A DNA stretch of 64,000 bases from Gyrodactylus bullatarudis (GCA_012064415.1 SSNU01000055.1:930001-994000), one strand, 5' to 3'; counted from the stretch's first letter, positions 21,015 to 32,675 are shown. Program-made: numbers and translations. The notes: generated by a model from the sequence alone, not told the origin.

Positions 21015-21905
21015 CGTACAGTGTGTACACTGTACAACTAATTGGTCAATGTGGAAACTCGGTGTACACATTGAACGGTTGATCGTATACACTTTGAATA
21101 TACTGATTAAACGTACAATGTGTACACTGTTAACTTTATGTTCGGGAAATAAGTCTCATCTATTTTTATGGTCTTTAAGTCTTAATTTAAGAAAAGTTCG
21201 AATATAATATTCATTTATTTGTTATTCCATGAAAAACTTTTATAGGACCTTTATTTCTTCTGCATTTCCCCCTATTTGACAGGCATTCAGTGGCACAATC
21301 ATACCTCAACATTATTGGCCCCATGAAAATGAGGCTTCCCTTTGTGGCAATTTGGATAGATAGAGAATCTCTATGAGAAATCCTTCAGGGACTTCTTTGC
21401 GATTTTCAAGAGGTTCTCATCTTCATTTAATAGCATTTTGGATGCCCTGACTTTAGTGATAAGATTGTAATATTCCATATTGTTAAGTCTTGATGAATTT
21501 TGGGTTGATAACTTGAAACTATATCAAGTGAGAAACCTACACCTTTTTGACGCATTGTAGAGGTTTCTCAAATTAAGACTTATGGGTTACATAAGACGAA
21601 TACACTGTGGTCGAAAACTTGAAACTTAATCAAAGGGTAAAACACTTACTTTTTCTTACTTGAATGCACACAGACCAGTTGATATCTGCATGGGATTATT
21701 GGAAACTGCTATTTATTCAACAAAATTGGACTTAAAACTTGTTATTCAAGATTTTAAAAAAATTTCCAGTGTTTACATTGTACGTTTAATCAGTATATTC
21801 AAAGTGTACACCATCAACCGTTCAATGTGTACACCGAGTTTACACATTGACCAATTAGTTGTACAATGTACACACTGTACGTTCAGTGTATACACTGTAC
21901 GAGTT
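21015..21905. repeat. Foldback element with TGTACAC-rich arms and internal cargo
   Basis: Arms at about 21015-21133 and 21768-21905 are inverted copies rich in GTGTACACTG-type palindromes. Between them, 21235-21490 is richer in G+C and coding-like, unlike the A+T-rich surroundings. This is the structure of a foldback element that has captured gene sequence; capture is inferred. Confidence 0.7.
21371..21478 (-). CDS. Small coding-like ORF, 35 residues, inside the foldback element
   Basis: From ATG at 21478 to TAG at 21371 the frame encodes a Lys/Leu/Glu-rich helix (RASKMLLNEDENLLKIAKKS). The same frame stays open after the TAG for another 20 or so codons. It may be a captured host exon with one stop, or a true micro-ORF. 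No family recognised. Confidence 0.35.
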   Translation of the reverse strand: MEYYNLITKVRASKMLLNEDENLLKIAKKSLKDFS

Positions 21906-22259
21906 TCCACTTTGAACGTAACATATATGCTCACGGCATGCAAAAAAAGCATCAAGAACTAGGGAAATTTACTCAGTACTCAATTTACATGTACCATATT
22001 GATTAGAGAATTGAAACATTCTCAAGTAACAGAGTACATATTGAGTACTCCATCATTCTCTTTCATCATTTTATCGTAAGACTAAATCAATCTAGAGTCT
22101 GTTAATTTACATTTTATTGTTCATACATACTATGGATTCATTTTATTATTATCGTGGAAACATGTTCATATATTTTTTCTGTATAAATGCAGTTACATAA
22201 TAACAAAAAAGACTTTAATGTAGACTTGTCTCAAGACATCTGTCGATTGATTAGATTGC

Positions 22260-22493
22260 TTGCCTCTCGAAAATAATCCCTTTTTGAGTAGAGAAAGAGA
22301 CTTTAGTTTAAATACGAATACCAGGCCCGAATTAAATGATGAGATTTGTCAAGTATTCGGGATCAGACTAACCCTTCCGATGCCATGTTTGATTTTTTCG
22401 ATGAATCAAAATTCATTCATCAATCACCAAGAGAGTTTAAGGAATAATGGAATCAAAAATCAGACGTAGAGTTGAAAGAATTGTGAAATGCTA
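22260..22493 (+). pseudogene. Unidentified decayed coding fragment
   Basis: One frame reads a protein-like segment through RPELNDEICQVFGI. The next frame then reads SDAMFDFFDESKFIHQSPRE, a stop, and a further 12 codons to TGA. A one-base shift plus a nonsense codon would explain the pattern. Its origin, host gene or transposon, is not recognised. Confidence 0.35.
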
Positions 22494-22813
22494 TGGTCTA
22501 TTCGATGGTATATAACGTAAATTCATACCCTCACACACATCCATGTATTATTTCACTCAGGGTCTCAACATTGTAGTATAGGAAGAGTAATTAAGTCATA
22601 TGAAAAGTACCGAGTAATTAGCAGGAAAGGGTCTGTGTTTTCTCATAATTAAAAATCGATAATGATCTTTCTCTGATCTTGTCAATCAACTCATTTCATT
22701 TTTCAATCAAATTTGAAATTAAACAAACTTCAAAAAGGGATAACTTTCTTATTTTTTGAGATAGAAGGCTGATTATTTTTGCATAACATGTCTTAGATTC
22801 TGAATTTTCTAAA

Positions 22814-23025
22814 GAGATCTTAAATAACCTTCTCAATTTTTTTAAAATAATATACCAATTTATCTATCTATCTTTCATCGTCCCCAAAAAGCTTATTTTT
22901 TCAAAAAAAAATTCAATTATTTAATAAGATTTTTTGTAAAAAATTATAGGAAAGATAAATTTATGAAAGAAATAAATTCTTAGATAGAATAGAAAATTGA
23001 GAAGGTTCTTTAAGATTTATAATAA
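22814..23025. repeat. Hairpin MITE nested in the left arm
   Basis: CTTAAATAACCTTCTCAATT near 22828 pairs with AATTGAGAAGGTTCTTTAAG near 22995. The right arm of the surrounding inverted repeat lacks this insert, so it arrived after the inverted repeat formed. Confidence 0.7.
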
Positions 23026-23139
23026 AATTTATTAAAACTTAGGTCAATATTAGAATTCTCAGCCATGGTCATCCAAACGTTTCGACGGTGATTGTCTTCA
23101 CACGCCTTCTTCAGTGGTACGACAAGTTTGTCAAAAAAC

Positions 23140-23373
23140 NNNNNNNNNNNNNNNNNNNNNNNNNNNNNNNNNNNNNNNNNNNNNNNNNNNNNNNNNNNNN
23201 NNNNNNNNNNNNNNNNNNNNNNNNNNNNNNNNNNNNNNNNNNNNNNNNNNNNNNNNNNNNNNNNNNNNNNNNNNNNNNNNNNNNNNNNNNNNNNNNNNNN
23301 NNNNNNNNNNNNNNNNNNNNNNNNNNNNNNNNNNNNNNNNNNNNNNNNNNNNNNNNNNNNNNNNNNNNNNNNN
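23140..23373. other. Assembly gap (234 N)
   Basis: Unsequenced bases. Every ORF reading through it is an artefact. Confidence 1.
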
Positions 23374-23580
23374 AAATAGTAATTTGTTTTTTGACAAACT
23401 TGTCGTACCACTGAAGAAGGCGTGTGAAGACAATCACCGTCGAAACGTTTGGATGACCATGGCTGAGAATTCTAATATTGACCTAAGTTTTAAGATTTAT
23501 TTAGAAAATTCAGAATCTAAGACATGTTATGTATATTTCTTTCAATCTGATTATAGAGAAAATATTTATTGTCCTATAAA

Positions 23581-23778
23581 TTAGTTATTCAGCTGTATTA
23601 ACTTTGAAAACCAACGAAATAATAATACAAAATTTAAGAATAAATTCGACAAATTAAGACAAAATATAGAGTTCTCAACTTCAGCATGCTCCAATGAAAC
23701 ATCCTTGTTATTGAAGTGGCAGCCACAATCGTAGGGTGAATCGGCCAAATTTAGACCAGAACATATCGAATAACTCAT
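23581..23778 (-). CDS. Hypothetical 65-residue ORF
   Basis: It opens at an ATG and its first 40 codons are balanced in composition, with paired cysteines (DCGC) and no low complexity. The last 25 are hydrophobic and A+T-rich and may be intronic readthrough. No homologue recognised. It may be an exon of a transposon or a small gene. Confidence 0.35.
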   Translation of the reverse strand: MSYSICSGLNLADSPYDCGCHFNNKDVSLEHAEVENSIFCLNLSNLFLNFVLLFRWFSKLIQLNN

Positions 23779-23829
23779 TGTATTTGACGAATTACTTCAG
23801 AAGTTTATCATCATCTAAGCAACAAGGGG

Positions 23830-24989
23830 TGTGCTAAAAAGTTGGATCAGATACAGTAGGGATTTGTCATGAGAAAATGTTTCATTGCAAAAAGTTGATT
23901 TGGTCACCTCTTATTTCCAACTCCAGCTGAAAATTTTATAGAAGTAGAACTTTAATTCATTTGAATAGATTGACAATCGGGATTAAGTAACTGCAACTTT
24001 GATTAGCTCATTTACTAAAACTGGAAAGCAATAAAAACGGAGAAATTATGCATTCTTTTATTTTTTTAAAAATAGTTCTTTCTATAAAGCTATTCTGGAT
24101 TAATTTGCTAATTTATGATCTTTTCATCGAGGTCTCAACACTTTTTTCAAATAAATTTTTCTCAATTCAGTGAAAGTGTGATTTGGTTACCAAAAAATCT
24201 AGATGAAAAAGTAAGATTAAAATTACTAGCTGAAGTTTGGTCAATGTTAACTACTAGGCTAGGGTTAAATTTTTTTTCTCCAAACTACTCACGAGAGTAC
24301 TAACTTTTCTGATAAATTTAGTACACATTTTTAACATGTTCTCAAAGCGTGAAAGTCATCCTCCCCATTATGTCATTGCCCATTTTTCCCCCAGACATGA
24401 TAGAACAACGAAATCCAGCTTGAAGGCCCTATTGATGATAAGATTACTATTTTCGTAGATGAAACTTGAGAAACTCATTAAAAGGTCAAGATATTCCGAA
24501 TTTTAGTGAAAATTAAGCGGCGATTTGAAAAATTCTGTTTTTTTAATAATTTATTCTTTTTTCACGTCAATAGAGTCATTTAATTTAGAACAATGACAGT
24601 TTAATATCAAGAGGAAATTGCATTCATTGTATTGATACAGTAAGGGTGATAATGATTTTCTTTTGAATCTATTCCTTGATTTATTCATCAGTCATCAGAT
24701 AAATGTATTAAATAGTCATTTTATCAATTTAGCCTTATCAAATTGAAAAATTAAGTTCTATTCAGAATATAGAGTTTTCTTAATTTTATAAATACTTTGT
24801 GGGTGAGGTACATGTTATTGCCCATTTTTCCCACAATATCCCACAGACATGATAGAACAACGAAATCCAGCTTGAAGGCCCTATTGATGATAAGATTACT
24901 ATTTTCGTAGATGAAACTTGAGAAACTCATTAAAAGTTCAAGATATTCCGGATTTTAGTGATTCCGTAGTAAAAATTTATTGAAAATTG
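23830..24989. repeat. Direct duplication, two copies of about 140 bp
   Basis: 24372-24507 and 24817-24956 are near-identical, sharing GACATGATAGAACAACGAAA and on through TTCAAGATATTCC. They lie about 440 bp apart, just left of the Merlin element. The rest of the stretch shows no gene; the ORF at 24115-24303 is unremarkable. Confidence 0.7.
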
Positions 24990-24997
24990 AAAATTTT

Positions 24998-26843
24998 TAA
25001 TAAAACCCATTAAATACTCACAAAATCAATTTATTGACAATATGACTTTACATCAAACTTTTCAGAACTAGTTCAGCAATAATTCCTGGATCAAGGTCAA
25101 TTTTCAACTGAATACAAGAAGACTGGCCAGCTTTAATCTAACACAATTATATTTGATCCTCAGTTATCAATAAAATTACATTTAATACTCCAACATAAGA
25201 CTAATTTCTCTCATTGACTTAAGTACTAAAAAAATTTTTAGAGAATGCTACATGTGTAAACAGTACATATTACAATTTGTATTTAAATTAACTCAATAGA
25301 AGACAACAAATATTCATCATATTTAAAAATCATCATGCCTCGATCAAACATCTTCAATTTTCCTATCAGTGAGATATCTTTTGAGAATGCTGATAAAATG
25401 AACATAGTTAATTTTATGGCTAGTTATGACGATCATTTGCAAACAATCAAACTCTGTCAGAGACTTGGATTGTTACCAATAAACCGGAAGCATACTTGTG
25501 GGCTGAACAACAAGTCTCAGGCCGTCGATCAGTATGAGTTTTTTTGTAATAAGTGCAGGAAATTCATAAGTATTCGAACTGGTAGATTTTGTTAATTAAA
25601 TAATTTTTCAGGGACATTCTTTTCTGGTTCAAGGTTGGCAATAGTCCAGATCCTTACTATAATCTATATGGTTCTTAAGTCAGCTACGAATCGTGACTTA
25701 ATATGTGACATTGTCAAGATATCGGTTTCAACTGCCATTGATTGGACCAACTTTGTTCGAGACGTCTTTGTTGAACGATTTCTCAACCAAGATCTTGTTG
25801 TTGGGGGTTTCGCAATAGAAGTTCAAGTTGACGAAACTCATGTGGTCAGAAGAAAATTCCACAGGGGCCGAGGACTTGCTACTCAAGTATGGATCTTCGG
25901 TGGCGTTGATGAAGATGGAAAAATCTTCATGAAAATTGTTGAAGAGCGAAACAAATCAACTCTTCATTCTCTGGTTCAAAAGCATATTGCTCCTGGTTCA
26001 CACATTGTCAGTGATGAATGGAAAGGATATGCAGATTTGGAGAAGTACGGATACTCACGATCCACTGTATGTCATAAGAAGGAATTTGTTAACAAAGAGG
26101 GTCTGCACACAAATAGAATTGAAGCTATTTGGGGAGCATTCAAACGAATGTTCAAGGATATACGAAACAAGAGAGGAGACTTAATTGAATCTTATATATC
26201 TGAATATCTATTCAAGCATTTCTACATATAGAACAAAATGCAAGAGTTTATTAAAATTATGCATGAACTTTATCCAAATGAATAAATAGTATTCTCAATA
26301 AACTTAAGATTTTAAAATATAAACTACAGTATATGAAAGTTGAGTTTACTAGAAAAGGATTTTTTTGTAATAGAATGTTTATTATGGATTGATACATAAC
26401 TTTGTTGTAATTTCTATATGTTCATCAAATTAACTATGTTCATTTTATCAGCATTCTCAAAAGATATCTCACTGATAGGAAAATTGAAGATGTTTGATCG
26501 AGGCATGATGATTTTTAAATATGATGAATATTTGTTGTCTTCTATTGAGTTAATTTAAATACAAATTGTAATATGTACTGTTTACACATGTAGCATTCTC
26601 TAAAAAATTTTTTAGTACTTAAGTCAATGAGAGAAATTAGTCTTATGTTGGAGTATTAAATGTAATTTTATTGATAACTGAGGATCAAATATAATTGTGT
26701 TAGATTAAAGCTGGCCAGTCTTCTTGTATTCAGTTGAAAATTGACCTTGATCCAGGAATTATTGCTGAACTAGTTCTGAAAAGTTTGATGTAAAGTCATA
26801 TTGTCAATAAATTGATTTTGTGAGTATTTAATGGGTTTTATTA
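24998..26843 (+). mobile_element. Merlin transposon with 417-bp inverted repeats
   Basis: Arms 24998-25414 and 26427-26843 are equal in length and appear to differ at a single position (near the A/T run at about 25225). They begin TAATAAAACCC. Outside them lie AAAATTTT (24990-24997) and AAAATTTT (26844-26851), an 8-bp palindromic target duplication fitting the 8-9 bp of Merlin. The left arm runs 80 bp into the transposase ORF. Intact gene and near-identical arms imply recent activity. Confidence 0.9.
25335..26231 (+). CDS. Merlin (IS1016/ISXO2-like) transposase, 288 residues, one 30-nt intron
   Basis: Exons 25335-25581 and 25612-26231 join through a 30-nt GTAGAT...TTTCAG intron, giving IRTGTFFSGS at the junction, the expected start of the Merlin core. 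Catalytic residues are D156 (QVDETH), D217 (SDEWKGY) and E253 (HTNRIEAIW), 35 residues between the last two. A CNKC motif near residue 76 is part of an N-terminal zinc ribbon. Full length for the family with no other break. AATAAA at 26281 is a plausible polyadenylation signal inside the element. The first 26 codons lie within the left inverted repeat. Confidence 0.92.
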
Positions 26844-26851
26844 AAAATTTT

Positions 26852-29100
26852 AATTGATCATATTATATTTTTATTTAGAGTTTAAAATCTTGAACAAAAG
26901 TAACACATTATTGACAAAAGAATCTCGAATTCAAACAACCAGTTCAAAACATGAAAATATTATCCCTTGACATACATCAAAGTAATAATAATACAGAATA
27001 CCATTGAATAACCATAAATAATCTAGAGTATAATTTATTGTTACGTATTCTGGTCTTTATTAGAGATATTCAAGGGAAGCTCATTCAAGAATAAGGGATA
27101 AGGGTAAATAGATGAAGAATAGATATTCTATAAACTTTACTAATCCAGCAATAAAGATTTACATCAAGTAAGCTTTTCAAATAAAATCAAGTTGATCTCT
27201 CAGATTAGTTTGAGTAAACAAAATGTACACAGAGAAGTGCAAATCCCCCCTCCTTCCTAAATCAATCCATCACGGTTAACTTGAATAAATTATCCAGAAG
27301 TCACTTTCATTGCGAAGTCAAGTTTAAATTGAATTGAACGAAATAAGGCATCAGGGTTAATCGATAAGTTATTTTCTGAAGTATTTCTTTAAAGTCCAAG
27401 AGAATTTTTTGTCTGTATCATATGGTTTGTGAATACGCCAACGACAGTTATTTTAACGCAGTTATTTATGGTTATAGATACAAAAAGAGGTCATTTAGCA
27501 GATAGATTTAAACAAAAATTTCTTCTTCAAAAAAAATTAATTTCTTTGGATTATAACACATGTTTGACGAATTTCCCACCGTTTTTCACTACAAAATATC
27601 CTTTTGGATTACCTTGTCATAATATGATGACAAATTGATTTTGTAGTCTACAGATTTTTTCTTGTCAGAAAAAAGTAATTTATCAAAAGAAAATTATTCA
27701 AAAACTTTGATCGATTTAAAACATTATTTGTTTCATGGATAGATTGGAAAGAAGGGATTAATTACACTCTCGTTCTATTATAAAACATTCATTCATGTGA
27801 ATTTTTCCACAAGGAAGTAATAATTCTTTAATCTTGTTCCTATAATTCACTCAAAAACTATCAGTGAGTTGTTATACTTTTTCCTATTTAACCTGCAATC
27901 TTTGAGTGTTGTATTTGTATAACCTTGAAGTATGATTATAAAAGGAATTTTCCTTTTAATTATAGATTACACACAGGCAACAGTGTATGGACGTAGGAAA
28001 AAGTCACCAATCCATCTAATATGTTTGCTATAAATTAAATGATATTACATGCTCTTGATTGAAGAGTATCCGAGGAAAAATTCTAGTCTATGTACTAGGA
28101 TAATACAAAATATTTTTTTTCCCAAAAAAATTTTTGGGCGATTTGCTGATCTGGATGCTTCTATTCAGATAAGAAAATTATACTAGACGAAATTTATCAA
28201 AATCACTTGTCTTTTCATGCTCCTGGAATAAGATAAACAAAACTATGAAAAATTTCAGATTGAAAAAAGGCTAAATAAATAATCTTAACTGGATTTAGGT
28301 CATTTCTGCAACATTTTTGAAAGAAAGAATGTGAATTCAAGTTAAAATCATTAAAAACGTTTTTAATTTAAAATTTTCATAATTTCGTTAAAAAGATGTT
28401 AGATTGAGCGAAATTTTGTGAGATGAAGTTAGAATACTTGGAAATTAGATTTACCATATCGATGGGTGATTTTAGTAAATTTGGAAAATTTCGTTCAAGT
28501 CTAGCCCAAACATGGATCCTTCTGGGTTGAGAATACGAACAAGTTAAAAATCAACTACATGAAATTTTTTCAATAAAAATCCAAAGATTCGTAGTGTAAA
28601 GAATAAATGCAGACGATGAGTTAGAAATAAATTCTCTCCGAGTATGTCTGAAACAATGTTTTCGTTTTCTAATGTATAGCATCGGTTTGTAAAGAGAAAA
28701 AATAAAAGATGAAAGGGTTTTAATACAGTATTACTTTTAAAGAGGTAAGGATTATCAAAATGATTAAATTGATTACATTACTTTGATAGTTTAGTTTGAA
28801 TAAAAAACATTCATATTAACCTGATGAAAACAGGCATTAGAATAAAACTGATAATAATTGAAAGGTTCAATTAAACAGCAGTTCAAAAATTTCTTTCATC
28901 TTTAATAGGGCATGGATGAGATGAGTAAATATCGTTCGAATAAAAGGTAAACAGAGCGTTCTTTAATAGCTTGAGAAACAAATATTTTATGACAGATAAG
29001 AATTTGAACAGTTTATTCCCTTTTAAAGAGGAATAAAACAACGAGCCTAGATCAGTAATTACAAGAAACTTACTACAATTCGGAAAATGTTAAAAAAAGA
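26852..29100. other. Repeat-bearing intergenic DNA
   Basis: It contains a fragment of the piggyBac-like repeat family at about 27398-27600 (similar to 44500-44640 and 50680-50800) and foldback family A copy 2 at 28130-28510. No gene seen. Confidence 0.5.
28130..28510. repeat. Foldback MITE (family A), copy 2
   Basis: It shares the arm sequences CTGGAATAAGATAAACAAAA and GGAAAATTTCGTTCAAGTCTA with 3218-3700, in the same arrangement, with more mismatches. Confidence 0.75.
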
Positions 29101-29122
29101 AATTAACAAAATGGGTATTTAT

Positions 29123-29377
29123 TCAGTTGAAAATATTCTTGAATTTCGTCTTCAACTCTACAGTGAATAGGCTCTTAATCCTTTCAATTTGTTCGCCGAA
29201 CATAACCTTGACTCGTTCAACTATTCGGGCCTCTGACTTTTCAAGAAGATCTTGCATTCCACTTTGTATAGATTCCCAAAGTTTATCTTTGATTATGCCT
29301 CTCTTGCCAATCATATCGATTGATGTAGCATTGGTGGAAAGACTCAGCGTTACAATGAGCAAAAGTGTGATCCACAT
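29123..29377 (-). CDS. Small secreted protein, 84 residues
   Basis: The ORF starts at ATG 29377 with a clear signal peptide (MWITLLLIVTLSLSTNATS, cleavage near 18-20). About 65 Cys-free residues follow, rich in Lys, Glu, Ile and Arg, predicted as amphipathic helices. The stop overlaps an AATAAA signal (29123-29118), so the transcript end is compact. Single exon, no homologue recognised. Composition is more balanced than the A+T-rich flanks, which supports a real gene. Possibly a helical secreted peptide. Confidence 0.6.
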   Translation of the reverse strand: MWITLLLIVTLSLSTNATSIDMIGKRGIIKDKLWESIQSGMQDLLEKSEARIVERVKVMFGEQIERIKSLFTVELKTKFKNIFN

Positions 29378-29399
29378 TTTGTAAAATCTTTCAAATGTA

Positions 29400-31970
29400 A
29401 ACTCAATTTATTTATGAAGATGTACAGGTGCAAGTTGAAATGTAACATTTCTTGTAACACACAGATCGTTAGTAGTAACATTGATAAATAACCAAATAAG
29501 AGAATTTAGGTAGGGGGTGAGAGACCAGGTAATCTAATCACCTCAAACTAAAAAAGTAAGACCTTGGACCAAATCCTTGGTGGATCTATAGTTAATCGCA
29601 CTGATTATGAATTATAACTCACGGTAACATATACATATGTATTACATAAGGAGATGGGCGAATGAATGCATCAACCAATCAGATTTGATCATTTAAATTA
29701 GTATTTATTTTTATTCATCAGTTTAAAAGAAGACTTTTAAATGAAAGGAAACACTATTTCCTTACTAGTGAACTCTAGCCAGTATTGAATAATTGGGAAC
29801 TTTTGACAAAGAATATCCAGGTGAGTCTTTTTCTTTAAGATAAACTGATGAAGGAATAAAAACTGATTTTTTATTTGTTTGTTTAAAAACTCGATTGATC
29901 TCTGATTCCTTTGATAACCCACAAAAGATGGATCAAAGCAATCATTTTAAGGCATCTCGAAAATTTAGATTTTAGAAATAAGGGTCTGTTCCTTATTCAT
30001 CAATCACTATCAACCTTTTTCATTCCTATTGCTATTTATTGAAGAGTTTTTTTTTGTTTTCTACAGTTAATACTATATAATTATGATTTTAAGCGAAAAA
30101 TTTTGTACGTTTTCAAAAATATTACATGAATCATACTCGATAGAAAAGCGAATCAAGAAATAATAAGTTGGATCATCCAAGAACTGTGTCGGAGTAGAAT
30201 ATGCTCAAATTACGAGAGGGTTGGTTAGGTATCTTTAGTTAAAGGAAGTACGAGAATCACGCTGATATGCCCGCTGTGAGTGAATTCCTTCTTCTTATGA
30301 GACATTAGAAAACAAGGAAAAATTTCAATCATGAAAAACTCTAAGCTAGTTGGGTCTCTTTGGAGAAGAGTAGATGAGAATTTTTTTCAGTTTTTCTTTA
30401 AAAAATTATGAATAGAGACATTAAACTCTGAATGATTAAAATTGATACTTTGACTGTAAATTGATGGACAGGTTAAGAAATAATTTCTTGATTAGCAATA
30501 GAGACTATAAAGGAATTTCTTTCTAATCAGTTTCTTACTCGTGTTGAAAGGGGGATTTGTCTAATAAAGAGAGAGGCAAACTGAGAATGAGGTCCATTCC
30601 CTTGTATAACCTTGAACCATTGAGGGCAATGGGAAAGGAAAAAAGCTTTAATTTCATTTTCCTATTCATAGAAAGTCTATTCATAGTAATGCAGTAAAAA
30701 TATTGTATTTTTATTGATAATTTTATATCTTTTCATAGATTTTTTATGGCTAATTATAAAAAAAGAATTGTCAAAAAGAGTCCATGTATACTCTGAAAAC
30801 TAACTAGGAAAATATGCATGGTCATAAGAAATCTAGTTAATATGTAGATGAGAGGATTTTTTGATATGAAGAAAAACATAAAATTTTGTGATTTGAGATC
30901 ACTGAGAAATCAAAAATTTATTTAATGTTTTATGGTGAAAATCGGTCTTATTGTGTGATCCTAAAAAAGAACTTTTAATCAATCTTTAATATTGAAATGA
31001 ACAAAAATTTTCAAATCAAACTTCTCATAAATCATAAATTCTCATCTACATAATAACTTGGCAAATTTTTTAGCGTAACTATATATATATATAGATCAAA
31101 CAGCGAACTTTTATTGAACTATGCTAAATTAGAGTTGAAAGCAACATTTTTTTAATTTCACGAGAAATTACTACTTTTTCATTGACTATCAACATTGTCT
31201 GAAAATTCGCAATAATTTTGGTGTACTTTTAAGGATTTTATATAAAAATTTCGTACCAAATTAAGATGAGAAGGCTTCATCGAGGAATCTCGGATCATTA
31301 TCAAGTTTCAGATTACGAGATTTTCAGATGATTATTAAAGTATTCTTTTTCGGGTAATCTTTTGATCTCTAGTGGATAAATTATAATTATTAGATACTTC
31401 AAAGTCATGACCAAATTGATTGTGTTTTGAAGTTTTTTCCACAGAGATTGCAGTCCTTTTGATCCTGATTCGTACACCACAATCTAAGCTGGTAGCCTAC
31501 TAGAACTGCCATGGGGTAGATATTCAGATTGGGATTGGGAGAATGAAAAAAATTGCCTTTGAATATAAAAATTAGCAACAAATTGGTGGGAATCATTTTT
31601 GGACTAATCAAGAATCAAAACGTTTTAGCGTATAAAGTCTGTCTCAAAATTGCTTCTGTAATTATGTGTTAATGGTTAAAGATCTAATTTATTGACAAAA
31701 AAATGTTTCAAATGGATTTCTCTTTTATCTCAAACTAATCTCAAGACTAGCTCTCTCCTTTTCACACCTAGGGGACGTCCTTAATCAGTTCAAGTAAAAT
31801 AAAAACTATAGAATTAGAGATCTAGAATAAGCTTTCTATGATATTTCCCATTGAAAAGGAATACACTAGAATAGGAAATTGCATAGATCCATTAGGATAA
31901 TGGTATCTGAAATCTACTGATCTTACGGTTCGTTACTGAGTTCAAAAAGACTTTAGAAAGAGGTTAATTC
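29400..31970. other. No confident gene
   Basis: Isolated exon-like stretches occur: 30241-30277 (+) ends CCCGCT/GTGAGT, and a CxxC-bearing ORF runs 31512-31405 (-). None joins into a chain. A (TA)n run lies at about 31080-31094. Confidence 0.3.
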
Positions 31971-32054
31971 ATGAAGCTCTTGAAATTGGCAATAATGATA
32001 CTTTCAATGGCAGTGTTGGATGCAGCTTTTTGGCTAAAGAAGAAAGCTAATTAA
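31971..32054 (+). CDS. Possible secreted micro-peptide, 27 residues
   Basis: ATG to TAA encodes a textbook signal peptide (MKLLKLAIMILSMAVLDA) followed by AFWLKKKAN. It is too short for routine ORF calls. A related but broken copy lies at 4880-4985. It may be a first exon, a peptide gene or part of a repeat. Confidence 0.35.
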   Translation: MKLLKLAIMILSMAVLDAAFWLKKKAN

Positions 32055-32239
32055 AATCTGATGGCAAATTATTCAAATCTTGTATGATACTATTCTCTAA
32101 TCTGTTCTGCACATAGTAGAGTAGGCCAAATTTTTCAACTTTCTCAGCCTTAAATTCAGCCTTTTGAAGATGAACAAAAACTATCCATTTTTTCCCATAA
32201 AGATGTTATTTTTGATATAGAACATCTCGATTGAAAATG

Positions 32240-32370
32240 ACAATTTTTGAACATGCGCCAAGATTTTTTCAATAAGTTCTACTACGAGAAAGGACAAAAT
32301 TGAGATTTTTGAATAGATTTCGGAAAATTCTGAATAAAAATAGGGCCTATAGTAAAAAATGAGCCTTTTT
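32240..32370. repeat. Dispersed repeat shared with 45345-45480
   Basis: Both contain a GCCAAGATTTTTTCAAT-like start, a TTCTACTACGAGA-like block and a GAATAAAAATAGGGC-like end. The other copy is inside the piggyBac-like element at 44496-46475. Confidence 0.6.
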
Positions 32371-32675
32371 TCACATGTTGAACGAAATTCTCAGGAGATT
32401 AGGTGAATTTTGATGATTTTAGGGAAAATGGGATTTTTGAATATGAAAAATTTTCATTTTGACTTTCAAAAATGTGTTTTTCATAATTAAAACACCACTT
32501 TTTGATTGAAGGCATAGATTATATTGTTAGAGGAAAATAAAATTTTGATTCTCACGTCAGATTCTTACCGTGATAGTCAAGTACTTTTTATAACGAATGA
32601 GACACTCTACTGATCAGGTTCAGTGATTGAATTCAAATCAGTTATTCGATTCAAGTTTATTTTGCATTCATCGTT

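Larger units (their letters stand above)
22782..23531. repeat. Inverted repeat spanning an assembly gap
   Basis: The left arm (22782-22813 and about 23026-23139) matches the right arm (23374-23531) in reverse complement, for example TTTTTTGACAAACTTGTCGT facing its complement at the gap edges. The left arm is split by a MITE. Because the arms run into the gap from both sides, the true loop is unknown. Confidence 0.85.

Noticed and set aside
23010..23584. Long ORFs across 23010-23584 on both strands
   Set aside because: They are translations of the N gap and its inverted flanks.
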